From: Acetobacterium sp.
Lineage (GTDB): Bacteria; Bacillota; Clostridia; Eubacteriales; Eubacteriaceae
Assembly: GCA_022013395.1 (NCBI GenBank)
Contig: JAKLQL010000392.1
Span: 1-10,303, forward strand
Reading direction: 5' to 3'
Length of the DNA: 10,303 bases
Part shown: positions 1-6,915 of the stretch, piece after piece
How the letters are laid out: every line of letters begins with the position of its first letter
Numbering within the stretch: position 1 is the first letter of the stretch
Position numbers and translations under genes: made by a program
The notes under the pieces: generated by a model
What the model was told of the DNA's origin: nothing
Database searches by the model: none
The model's input: the letters and a program-made list of their open reading frames with translations, nothing else

Positions 1-1310
1 ATGAGATTCAGAAAATGGGTAACAGCCGTTACGATAACCGCCAGAAAATTGTCGAGCTGATTGAAACGATTACCGAACTGACCGAACAGGAAATTCAATT
101 TTCCAAAGAAGTGTCAAAAAAAGAAACCAGGATGGTCACTGAGGATCCGGCAATCTTACAGAAGATTATTGCCGGCGAAACAGCGGTGGGGGAAAGGATT
201 CGCAATGCCATTGACCGGGAATTATTCAACGTCGAGGCTCCCCAGATCCGGATGTTTATCCCTGGGGAAAAGGAGCTGGTCTACAAGCATATTTTTCAGC
301 AAATGATGGGTAATAAAAAACACCTGGTGTTAGAGGATGTGATCCATCTGCCCCGAATCAGTGACGGGGCAGAAACTGCAAAATACCTAGCAGCGCTGAA
401 ATATCTGATTTCAATTTCGGTATTAAAAAATGTGTCCTATCAGTCCAACTACGCTTATTTTTCAGAAAGCGAAGCGATTGAACACAGTGCCCTGTTTCCC
501 TATTATATTTTGACCTCCGACCGGTTATTGACCATTTCATCGGACTTTTCGCAGCTGATCATCTATGATGATCCTTGTATGTATAAGCCTTATAGCGATG
601 ATTTTTTGAGTTTGCTGGAAAAGACGGGTTCATTTATTATTGAAAGTCGGGATCTGTATGAAATTTTCGGGCTGGATCAGTTCGCCGTCACCCATCGGTT
701 TATGAATGCGCTTCCAGCGATTGGCTTGTATTTTACAAAAGAACTGATTCAATCTAAAATCAATCAGCAGCTACCTCATTATGAACTATTTCTGGATGCT
801 GTCGTGGCAACATATGCCCAGTTTCAGAAAGGTAAGTCGACCATGACCACCTATTTTTCGTTGGATTATCTCCGCGGTTTTATTCTGGGGCAATGTATTT
901 TCTTCCCACCGGATATCTGCCACCCCTTTACCCGGGAAGAAGGGCTCATGTTTCTCAGAAAAACCAGGGATGAATTGGTAAATGGTGAGATCAAGGCATA
1001 TGCGATGTCGGACAAGCTTTACGCCAATTATGGTTTTTTTGAAATTCTCCAGACCAATGAAGCCATTCGTCTGATCCTTCATTATGAAGATGCTGAGGAG
1101 GTTATTTACAAAGCCATTGAACTCAAAGAAGAGCGAATCAGGGAACTGTTTGTCGATTTTTTCAGTGATCTGCCCAATAGCGATTACGTGCTGTCTCGGG
1201 AAGAGACCATCGCTCAATTGGATGAGATGATTGATGAATTTGAACGTGATAAGCCTTTATTTGTTGCAGCGGTTGTTTTAAACAAAAAAAATAACTCAAA
1301 AAGCAATTAA
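1..1310 (+). CDS. Unrecognised protein, 3' part (5' end beyond window)
   Basis: The reading frame is open to the left edge: codons for E-I-Q-K precede the first in-frame ATG at 15. That ATG has no ribosome binding site in the bases before it, so the true start is probably outside the window. At least 431 residues are visible. The first ~45 are charged and helical (NRQKIVELIETITELTEQEI), as in a linker or coiled coil. The rest is a soluble mixed alpha/beta protein with no membrane segment, signal peptide or catalytic motif I can name. One possibility is a regulator whose N-terminal helix-turn-helix lies upstream and whose visible part is a ligand-binding or dimerisation region; this is inference only. 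The lysine/asparagine-rich end (NKKNNSKSN) looks disordered. No plus-strand terminator is evident after the stop; the hairpin at 1343-1389 has its U-tract on the other strand. Confidence 0.75.
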   Translation, partial: EIQKMGNSRYDNRQKIVELIETITELTEQEIQFSKEVSKKETRMVTEDPAILQKIIAGETAVGERIRNAIDRELFNVEAPQIRMFIPGEKELVYKHIFQQMMGNKKHLVLEDVIHLPRISDGAETAKYLAALKYLISISVLKNVSYQSNYAYFSESEAIEHSALFPYYILTSDRLLTISSDFSQLIIYDDPCMYKPYSDDFLSLLEKTGSFIIESRDLYEIFGLDQFAVTHRFMNALPAIGLYFTKELIQSKINQQLPHYELFLDAVVATYAQFQKGKSTMTTYFSLDYLRGFILGQCIFFPPDICHPFTREEGLMFLRKTRDELVNGEIKAYAMSDKLYANYGFFEILQTNEAIRLILHYEDAEEVIYKAIELKEERIRELFVDFFSDLPNSDYVLSREETIAQLDEMIDEFERDKPLFVAAVVLNKKNNSKSN

Positions 1311-1336
1311 AAAAATTAACCCTCAAAAAGTAACCC

Positions 1337-1389
1337 AAAAAAGAACTAGCGCCGATTCCACAATTTTACCTGCGAAACCGGCCTAGTTC
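1337..1389 (-). terminator. Long intrinsic terminator, minus strand
   Basis: On the minus strand, GAACTAG-GCCG (1389-1379) pairs with CGGC and CTAGTTC (1354-1343), with a single bulged base at 1350. The stem can continue inward through weaker and G-U pairs to a roughly 6-nt GUAAAA loop, giving nearly 20 pairs. Six U residues follow (1342-1337). Only the minus orientation has the U-tract; on the plus strand the hairpin is followed by ACAATC. It therefore ends a minus-strand transcript converging on the gene that stops at 1310. Confidence 0.75.
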
Positions 1390-1406
1390 ACAATCTCAGT
1401 CGTCAT
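1383..1406 (-). CDS. Possible 7-residue peptide ORF (MTTEIVN)
   Basis: On the minus strand an AAGGAG sequence (1421-1416) sits 9 nt before ATG (1406-1404), followed by seven sense codons and TAG (1385-1383). The stop codon falls inside the 5' arm of the terminator hairpin, so ribosomes reaching the stop would cover that arm, as in attenuators. A perfect 7-bp hairpin (1439-1423) lies immediately upstream of the ribosome binding site. Chance is a serious alternative for so short an ORF. Confidence 0.2.
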   Translation of the reverse strand: MTTEIVN

Positions 1407-1718
1407 CCTTTTGGACTCCTTCTTTTGATTTTATCAAAAACCTTCTTTTTCACTTCTCAGTTTATAGATTACACACTTATTAGGGGATATCCATCTGTTA
1501 AAAAGATTTCGCTTTTTAATAGTTGGAAGATCTGGCTTGTTGCAGATTGTTTTCCCGGCCGTTCAATCAATTATTTCATCATGGTCAAATTTTCACTTTC
1601 AACCTCGGGTCGGTACATTGATTTTAATGCCAGCGTCGTAATTGTTGTTGAGCGGTTGACACATTGATACTTATCACTCGTTCCTGAAAATGATTGAGTT
1701 GATCTTTGATATGAAGCT

Positions 1719-1746
1719 ATTATATCACGGCGCACCAGAAAGTAAA
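1719..1746 (-). promoter_or_regulatory. Minus-strand promoter with extended -10
   Basis: TATAAT (1724-1719) is preceded by TGA, forming a TGn extended -10. A -35-like TTTACT (1746-1741) lies 16 bp upstream. The predicted start is near 1712. It drives the candidate small RNA ending at the terminator around 1337. Confidence 0.6.
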
Positions 1747-1755
1747 TAGACAAGA

Positions 1756-1787
1756 TGTAAACGTTTGTATAAAAATCGTATACGATT
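1756..1787. promoter_or_regulatory. Candidate operator pair: LacI/cre-like site and 14-bp palindrome
   Basis: AATCGTATACGATT (1774-1787) is a perfect 14-bp palindrome. Immediately beside it, TGTAAACGTTTGTA (1756-1769) has a palindromic AAACGTTT core. It fits the CcpA cre consensus TGWAANCGNTNWCA except at two of the last three positions, so it is LacI/GalR-like at best. Both lie just upstream of the minus-strand promoter (-35 at 1746-1741) and about 90 bp before the plus-strand helicase promoter, in the divergent control region. Confidence 0.4.
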
Positions 1788-1874
1788 GTGGACAGCTTTT
1801 ATTCAGACAAATGAGTCGACAATTTTATTAAGTTTATCCATAAAGGTTCATCAATAAACAAAACCGTTTTTCAC

Positions 1875-1902
1875 TTGCAAACTTGAATATAACTGGTATG
1901 AT
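1875..1902 (+). promoter_or_regulatory. Promoter of the helicase operon
   Basis: TTGCAA (1875-1880), a 16-bp spacer, then TATGAT (1897-1902) preceded by TGG, which makes a TGn extended -10. The predicted start near 1909 gives a leader of about 25 nt with the AGGAG site at 1921-1925. The position supports ATG 1934 as the start codon, because a TTG start at 1883 would lie upstream of the transcription start. Confidence 0.6.
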
Positions 1903-1933
1903 TTTATCATACATAAAAACAGGAGCAACGCCA

Positions 1934-4699
1934 ATGGAAATCCAGGATTTAATCATTTACCAAAAGACCATCGCCAAACGGGAGGGGTGTTATACCGATT
2001 TTCCCGCCAGTCTTTCCGCCGAAATCGCAGACTTCTTGTCGACCCGGGGCATCACCAGACTATACAGCCATCAGGCAGAAATGTTTGAAGCGGCTCAGGC
2101 GCAGAAAAACATCGTCATCACCACCGCCACGGCCAGTGGCAAAACCCTGAGTTTTCTGCTGCCGGTGCTGCAGGAAATCTTGTCTAATCCCACTGCCCGG
2201 GCCATTTTTGTCTATCCCACCAAGGCGCTGGCCAGCGATCAGTACCGGGCGCTGGCGCCCTATCTGGAATACTTCGGGGAAAACCGGATCTCCGCCGGGG
2301 TTTATGATGGGGATACCCCGGTAAATGAACGCAGCCGGATCCGCAAAAATGCCAATATCATTTTAACCAATCCGGAGATGTTGAACAGTACCTTTTTATC
2401 GAATCATAGCAAGTTTGGTTTTGATTTTATCTTTTCCAATCTCAAATACCTGGTTATTGACGAGCTCCATACCTACCGGGGCGCCTTTGGTTCCCATCTG
2501 GCCAATGTTTTTCGGCGGTTGAAACGGATCTGCCACTATTATCATGCCGCCCCCCAATATCTCTGCAGCTCGGCCACTATTGCCAATCCGCTGGAGCTGG
2601 CCGAAGGCATCTGCGGGCAGCCCTTTATTCAGATTGACAGGGATGGCTCCCCAGCCGCTCAGCGAACCTATCTACTGGTGCAGCCACCCCGGATTGTCGG
2701 GCGGGATCAGCAAGATCTGGGGCAACTGAAGCCAACCGCCATTGCCGCCGATCTGATTCCCGATCTGGTGGAAGGTGAGCACAGCTTTATCGCTTTTGCC
2801 AAATCCCGGAAAAATGTCGAAATTGTCTTGAAAGAATCCCGGGACAAGCTGGAAACTGAAAGTTTTTTCGGCCCCTCGCTAACCGATAAAATCTCCGGCT
2901 ACCGGGGCGGCTACACCCCGCTGGAACGAAAAGAAATCGAAAACAAGATGATCACCGGGGCTATCTGGGGGCTGGTGTCCACCAATGCGCTGGAACTGGG
3001 CATCGATATCGGCAAAATTGATACCACCGTGCTGGTGGGGTATCCGGGAACCCGGGCTTCCTTTTGGCAGCAGACCGGTCGGGCCGGCCGCAGCGGTAAA
3101 GGCTGCACCAATTATCTGATCTTGGATAATCTGCCCTTTGATCAGTATATCGCCATCAATCCGGACTGGCTTTTTGAAAGCAGCAGTGAAAATGCCGTCA
3201 TCGATCCCAACAATCTGCTGATTCAGCTGGCTCATATCCGGGCGGCGGCTGCCGAAATCCCGCTGACCCTGGATGATATCGCCCTGTTTCCCGATCTGGG
3301 AGAGATCATTCCGGTGCTGTTACAAGCCCATGAACTGACCAGCCAGAACGGCAAGTTCGCCTGGACTGGCCAGGCCTTTCCCGCCGGCGATTTCAGTCTG
3401 CGCAACATCGACCAGTCCCGCTACAAACTGATCAATCAGGAAAATAACCAGGAAATTACCGAGATGGATGAAATGCAGGCCTTCCGGGAGCTCCATCAGG
3501 GTGCCATCTATATGCACGATGGGGTGCTCTTTGAGGTGATCCGGCTGGATCTGGAAAGCCACACTGCCTTTGCGATTCCTTTTAACGGCAATTATTACAC
3601 CATGCCGGGCAGTCATACCCAGATCCGCATCATTGCGGCCAGCCGGGAACTAAATAAAAAACCGAGTGAAAATCAGATTAAGGGCGCTTTCGGGGATGTC
3701 AATGTCAATGAAATGGTCTATATGTATAAAAAACTTCAGTTTCACAACCATCAGAATCTGGGCTATGAACAGTTCGAAAAACCGCTGGCCAAGGATTACG
3801 ACACCGAAAGCACCTGGATCAACCTCCCGGCTAATGTGGTCAGTATTTATCGGTGTCTGATCCAATGGAGTCAAAACGGCCAGGTCATCCGGAACAATCA
3901 CTTTGAAGGGATGGCCTATGCCATTAAAAATGCGACGATGATGGCCACCATGACCGAGCGGGAAGATATCGGGGTGGCGGTCTCAAACAATGCCATCGAT
4001 CTGGGTGCCGATTCAAACGAAGACGTCTACCTCTATCTTTATGACCACTACATTGGCGGCTTGGGCTATGCTGAAAAAGCCTTTGATTTGATTTTGCCAA
4101 TCATCAACAATGCCATCCGGATGGTCAGTGGCTGTCCCTGCGAACAAGGCTGTGCCGCCTGTATCGGGGATTATCATCTTGACAAAAGCCTGGTGCTCTG
4201 GGGACTGCGAAATTTTCTGGAAGAATTAGCGGTGCCAAAAGGCATTAAATTGACCACTCCGGGAGTCACTCCGCCAGCGCCAGTAATGAACAAGCCCTTT
4301 GGTTTTGACACTCTTCCGGAAAACTGGACAGCCTTTTGTGATTATCTCCTAAAAAAGGGCGAGCGTTTCGGGTCTTTTCTGAGCGCCGTTGCGGCGGTGG
4401 AAGTTGACGGTCAGGGGCTGACGCTGGTGATGCATCAGGATTTTTACCGGGAATGGGTAATGGATGCCACCAATAAAAAAAGCCTGATCAATCTGTTTAG
4501 CTATTATACCGATGCCCCGGCAGATCTGAAGCTGGCGATTCGGATTGATGAGCAGCGTGTTGATTTGCATACTGATCTAAATGCTGATCCGTCTGACAAG
4601 AAAAAGAAACTGCAGCGGCGTTATGAGAATCTGAAAGAGAATAAGATCAGAGAAAATAAGGTCAGAGTAAATAAACCCAAAGAGAATCAGGAAGAGTAG
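1934..4699 (+). CDS. MrfA/YprA-like SF2 DNA helicase (DEAD/DEAH, DUF1998) with extra C-terminal domain
   Basis: A 921-residue superfamily 2 helicase, expected to translocate on DNA in repair; Bacillus MrfA acts in repair of mitomycin C damage with the nuclease MrfB. ATG 1934 is chosen because AGGAG (1921-1925) precedes it by 8 nt; the frame also opens at TTG 1883, inside the promoter. Motifs in order: Walker A ATASGKT (65-71), Ia PTKALASDQ, DELH box (176-179), SAT (213-215), TNALELGIDIG (350-360), QQTGRAGR (379-386). The DUF1998-type region near the C-terminus carries CPC-x3-C-x2-C (C734, C736, C740, C743), a likely metal-binding cluster. Bacillus MrfA is about 750 residues. The extra C-terminus (about 798-872) resembles the DnaX gamma/tau C-terminal region and is followed by a charged tail of three 5-residue repeats. 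The next gene follows after 9 bp. Confidence 0.88.
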   Translation: MEIQDLIIYQKTIAKREGCYTDFPASLSAEIADFLSTRGITRLYSHQAEMFEAAQAQKNIVITTATASGKTLSFLLPVLQEILSNPTARAIFVYPTKALASDQYRALAPYLEYFGENRISAGVYDGDTPVNERSRIRKNANIILTNPEMLNSTFLSNHSKFGFDFIFSNLKYLVIDELHTYRGAFGSHLANVFRRLKRICHYYHAAPQYLCSSATIANPLELAEGICGQPFIQIDRDGSPAAQRTYLLVQPPRIVGRDQQDLGQLKPTAIAADLIPDLVEGEHSFIAFAKSRKNVEIVLKESRDKLETESFFGPSLTDKISGYRGGYTPLERKEIENKMITGAIWGLVSTNALELGIDIGKIDTTVLVGYPGTRASFWQQTGRAGRSGKGCTNYLILDNLPFDQYIAINPDWLFESSSENAVIDPNNLLIQLAHIRAAAAEIPLTLDDIALFPDLGEIIPVLLQAHELTSQNGKFAWTGQAFPAGDFSLRNIDQSRYKLINQENNQEITEMDEMQAFRELHQGAIYMHDGVLFEVIRLDLESHTAFAIPFNGNYYTMPGSHTQIRIIAASRELNKKPSENQIKGAFGDVNVNEMVYMYKKLQFHNHQNLGYEQFEKPLAKDYDTESTWINLPANVVSIYRCLIQWSQNGQVIRNNHFEGMAYAIKNATMMATMTEREDIGVAVSNNAIDLGADSNEDVYLYLYDHYIGGLGYAEKAFDLILPIINNAIRMVSGCPCEQGCAACIGDYHLDKSLVLWGLRNFLEELAVPKGIKLTTPGVTPPAPVMNKPFGFDTLPENWTAFCDYLLKKGERFGSFLSAVAAVEVDGQGLTLVMHQDFYREWVMDATNKKSLINLFSYYTDAPADLKLAIRIDEQRVDLHTDLNADPSDKKKKLQRRYENLKENKIRENKVRVNKPKENQEE
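4640..4684 (+). repeat. Three imperfect 15-bp tandem repeats in the helicase tail
   Basis: Units 4640-4654, 4655-4669 and 4670-4684 all begin AATAA and are in frame. They encode NKIRE, NKVRV and NKPKE, followed by a partial NQEE before the stop. They give a basic, probably disordered tail. The period is a multiple of three, so a change in copy number would keep the frame. Confidence 0.7.
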
Positions 4700-4702
4700 G
4701 AG
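4697..4702 (+). promoter_or_regulatory. Ribosome binding site overlapping the upstream stop codon
   Basis: TAGGAG includes the TAG stop of the first helicase gene and lies 6 nt before ATG 4709. This arrangement suggests translational coupling of the two helicases and supports the chosen start. Confidence 0.6.
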
Positions 4703-4708
4703 CCGGCC

Positions 4709-6895
4709 ATGAGCAAGTTTGAAAATTACGAACAAGACTGGGAACAGTTAAACGCCTATCAGAAAGAAGCTGTTCGGGATGAAAGTAAGGTCTGTCTGGT
4801 CAATGCCCATGTGGGCAGCGGCAAAACAACGGTGCTGATCGCCAAGATCCGCCACCTTCATGAGATTGTGGGGATCAGCTACAGCGAGATGATCGTGCTG
4901 ACCTTTACCAACAAGGCCGCCAATGAAATCAAAGAACGGCTGCGGGTATCAGATCCGGACATCCCCAAGGCAGAACTGGAGGGCTTTGGCACCTTTCATT
5001 CGGTGGCTCTGCACTTGCTCAAAAACCGCCTGCCACTAGCAAGCTTGGGCTATACCAGTGCCTTTCAGGTCATCACCCCAGATGAAGAACAGGACATGGC
5101 GCTGTCAATCATCAAGACCGAGAAGCTTAAGATTAAATACAAAAACCGCCTGAAAAAGCGGTTGGAAACGGCCCGGATTTGTTCGGTCGACAGCCCGGTT
5201 TCTTCCGGGGATGCTTATGATGACGAGATCATGAAGCTGTTAGCCTTGCTGAAAGATGAAAAAATCAGACAAAACAAGATGTCCTTTTCCGATCTGATCC
5301 AGAACGCCACCACTCTGATTGGCGAAACCCCGGCAATTTGCCCCTGCTGGATTATTATCGATGAGGTTCAGGATTGCGATCAGCTGCAACTGGATTTTAT
5401 CCATGGTTTGAAAAATAAAGGTACCCGACTTTTTGCGGTGGGAGATCCCAATCAGGTGATTTACAGCTGGCGGGGCAGCATCCTCAACGTCTTTGACACC
5501 CTTAAACAGCAATATAACGCTGTTGAAAAGACCCTGCCGATTAATTACCGTTCCAGCGCTTCGATCCTGGATGCGGCCAAGTGTTTTCTCAAAAATGGTG
5601 AGAACCTCAAGGGGATTCGGGAACCGGGCAGTAAAATTGTGGTGAAAAACCAGTACAACCCTTTTAACGAAGCCTGCTATCTGGCCGACAAGATTCAGGC
5701 CTTCCATGAAGCTGGGGTGCCCTACGGTGAGATGGCGGTTTTTTACCGCACCCAGAGCCAGTCCAAGGTTTTCGAAGATGTCTTTGCCAAAAATCAGATT
5801 CCCTTTGAAGTGTCCCTGAAGAAAAAAATCGGCGCTGTGCCGGTGCTTAACTGGCTGATCAAATTGCTGCGGGTGAGTCTGAATCATCAGGACTTATCTT
5901 CGGCGGTGGAGGTGCTTACCCACAAAGAGTATGGCGAGAAAATTACCGAGAAAAAAGCCCGAAAAATTGTCGCCGAAGGACTGGTTGAACAATCGCTGCT
6001 GTTTGCCAGAATCCATGGCTTTCGGGAGCAATGCGTCGACATAAAAACTGTCGCAGAACTGGAAGGCTATTTTGATTTTGACCAGTACATCCACCCCAAT
6101 GCCGCCAGCTATCAGGCCGACAAACAGGCGATCCGGGATTTTTTAAACCGGATTATCGATGAGGCGGCGAAAAAACAGCTGCCCTTTCTGGACAGCCTGG
6201 GCGATTTTATTAATTCATCGGCGCTGTACGGCATCGATCTGGCCAGCCAACCAGATCGATCAGCTCAACAAGATCAAGTAAATCAACCAAATCAGACCAG
6301 AACCGACGCAGTGACAGACGCCGTGAAACTGATGACTCTCCACGCCGCCAAGGGGCTGGAGTTTGACCGAGTTTTTATCACCGGCATCAATTACGGCTTG
6401 ATCCCGTTGCATCTGAAAACTCCCGCCGAGGAAGCCGAAGAACGGCGGTTGTTTTTTGTGGGCATGACCCGGGCCCGGGATTATCTGGAGCTTTCCTATT
6501 ATACCAATCCCGATGACTACCGGGTGATCCCCGGCGAAAGCCGCTATATCAATATGATTCCGTCTCAGTTGGTCGAGAATCAATCGGTTACCAGTCAGCC
6601 CATTAATCTGCAGGAACTGAAGCGGCAGATCCAGGCGGCGCAGGTGGTTCAGGTGGTTCAGAGCGAAGAAAAAGACACCCAAAAGTTTGAGCGTGAAGCG
6701 CTAAGCAAAAACCAGGCCGAGCCCACCGCATCAGCAGTCCCGCCAGTGCTCCAACAGGTCAGCCACAAAAAATACGGCATCGGCCAGGTCATCAGCGAAG
6801 ATGAAACCATGATTGAGGTCGACTTTGAAAACTATGGGATCAAGGCCTTTGTCAAAGCCTTCAGCGAGCTGGAGTTGCTAGAGGATGAGGCATGA
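4709..6895 (+). CDS. PcrA/UvrD-like SF1A ATP-dependent DNA helicase
   Basis: A 728-residue 3'-5' superfamily 1A helicase, close to the usual PcrA length. Motifs in order: Q-motif region LNAYQKEAV (15-23); Walker A HVGSGKTT (34-41); Ia LTFTNKAANEI; TFHS; motif II DEVQD (218-222); motif III GDPNQVIYSWRG (245-256); motif IV NYRSS (from 279); motif V LMTLHAAKGLEF; motif VI VGMTRAR (584-590). The C-terminus from about 684 (VSHKKYGIGQVI) matches the Tudor-like domain by which PcrA contacts RNA polymerase. Motifs I (usually AGAGSGKT) and II (usually DEYQDTN or similar) are divergent, and no ligA or pcrB is adjacent, so this may be a paralogue rather than the housekeeping PcrA. Linkers near 513-533 and 640-655 are Q-rich and repetitive. 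It is co-transcribed with the MrfA-like helicase and ends at the terminator at 6934. Confidence 0.9.
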   Translation: MSKFENYEQDWEQLNAYQKEAVRDESKVCLVNAHVGSGKTTVLIAKIRHLHEIVGISYSEMIVLTFTNKAANEIKERLRVSDPDIPKAELEGFGTFHSVALHLLKNRLPLASLGYTSAFQVITPDEEQDMALSIIKTEKLKIKYKNRLKKRLETARICSVDSPVSSGDAYDDEIMKLLALLKDEKIRQNKMSFSDLIQNATTLIGETPAICPCWIIIDEVQDCDQLQLDFIHGLKNKGTRLFAVGDPNQVIYSWRGSILNVFDTLKQQYNAVEKTLPINYRSSASILDAAKCFLKNGENLKGIREPGSKIVVKNQYNPFNEACYLADKIQAFHEAGVPYGEMAVFYRTQSQSKVFEDVFAKNQIPFEVSLKKKIGAVPVLNWLIKLLRVSLNHQDLSSAVEVLTHKEYGEKITEKKARKIVAEGLVEQSLLFARIHGFREQCVDIKTVAELEGYFDFDQYIHPNAASYQADKQAIRDFLNRIIDEAAKKQLPFLDSLGDFINSSALYGIDLASQPDRSAQQDQVNQPNQTRTDAVTDAVKLMTLHAAKGLEFDRVFITGINYGLIPLHLKTPAEEAEERRLFFVGMTRARDYLELSYYTNPDDYRVIPGESRYINMIPSQLVENQSVTSQPINLQELKRQIQAAQVVQVVQSEEKDTQKFEREALSKNQAEPTASAVPPVLQQVSHKKYGIGQVISEDETMIEVDFENYGIKAFVKAFSELELLEDEA
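6641..6658 (+). repeat. 9-bp tandem duplication CAGGTGGTT x2
   Basis: Two exact copies of CAGGTGGTT (6641-6649 and 6650-6658) encode QVVQVV in the linker between motif VI and the Tudor-like domain of the PcrA-like helicase. The duplication keeps the frame and looks like replication slippage. Confidence 0.6.
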
Positions 6896-6915
6896 TTATG
6901 GCATCCAACAACCTA

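Larger units (their letters stand above)
1337..1712 (-). ncRNA. Candidate small RNA, about 375 nt
   Basis: A good minus-strand promoter (1746-1719) and a strong minus-strand terminator (1389-1337) bound a transcript of about 375 nt with no convincing long ORF. The best ORF, 60 codons at 1753-1571, begins upstream of the promoter's -10 and resembles nothing I know. Near the 3' end are a perfect hairpin (TTTTGAT/ATCAAAA, 1439-1423), an AAGGAG site (1421-1416) and a 7-codon ORF MTTEIVN (1406-1383) whose stop codon lies in the terminator stem. I see no tmRNA, RNase P, SRP or 6S signature. It could be a regulatory RNA, a tiny-peptide gene, or the remnant of a decayed gene or mobile element. Confidence 0.35.

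Noticed and set aside
786..1217. 143-codon minus-strand ORF within the first gene
   Set aside because: It is fully antisense to a longer frame and has no ribosome binding site or recognisable domain.
1656..1690. TTGACA at 1656-1661 as a plus-strand promoter
   Set aside because: No acceptable -10 hexamer lies 15-19 bp downstream.
1337..1712. tmRNA or group II intron in the minus-strand transcript
   Set aside because: A tag-like AACAACAATTAC stretch and a GTGCGCC string caught the eye, but there are no tRNA-like ends, no ALAA tag and no domain V-like hairpin.
1425..1753. ORFs of 60-80 codons on both strands in the 1311-1882 intergenic region
   Set aside because: They lack ribosome binding sites, show no family resemblance, and the minus-strand one starts upstream of the predicted promoter.
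1883..1933. TTG 1883 as start of the MrfA-like helicase
   Set aside because: It lies inside the extended -10 promoter; ATG 1934 has AGGAG 8 nt upstream.
5240..5887. 215-codon minus-strand ORF within the PcrA-like gene
   Set aside because: It is antisense to the conserved helicase motifs II to IV; the frame is open through codon bias of the real gene.
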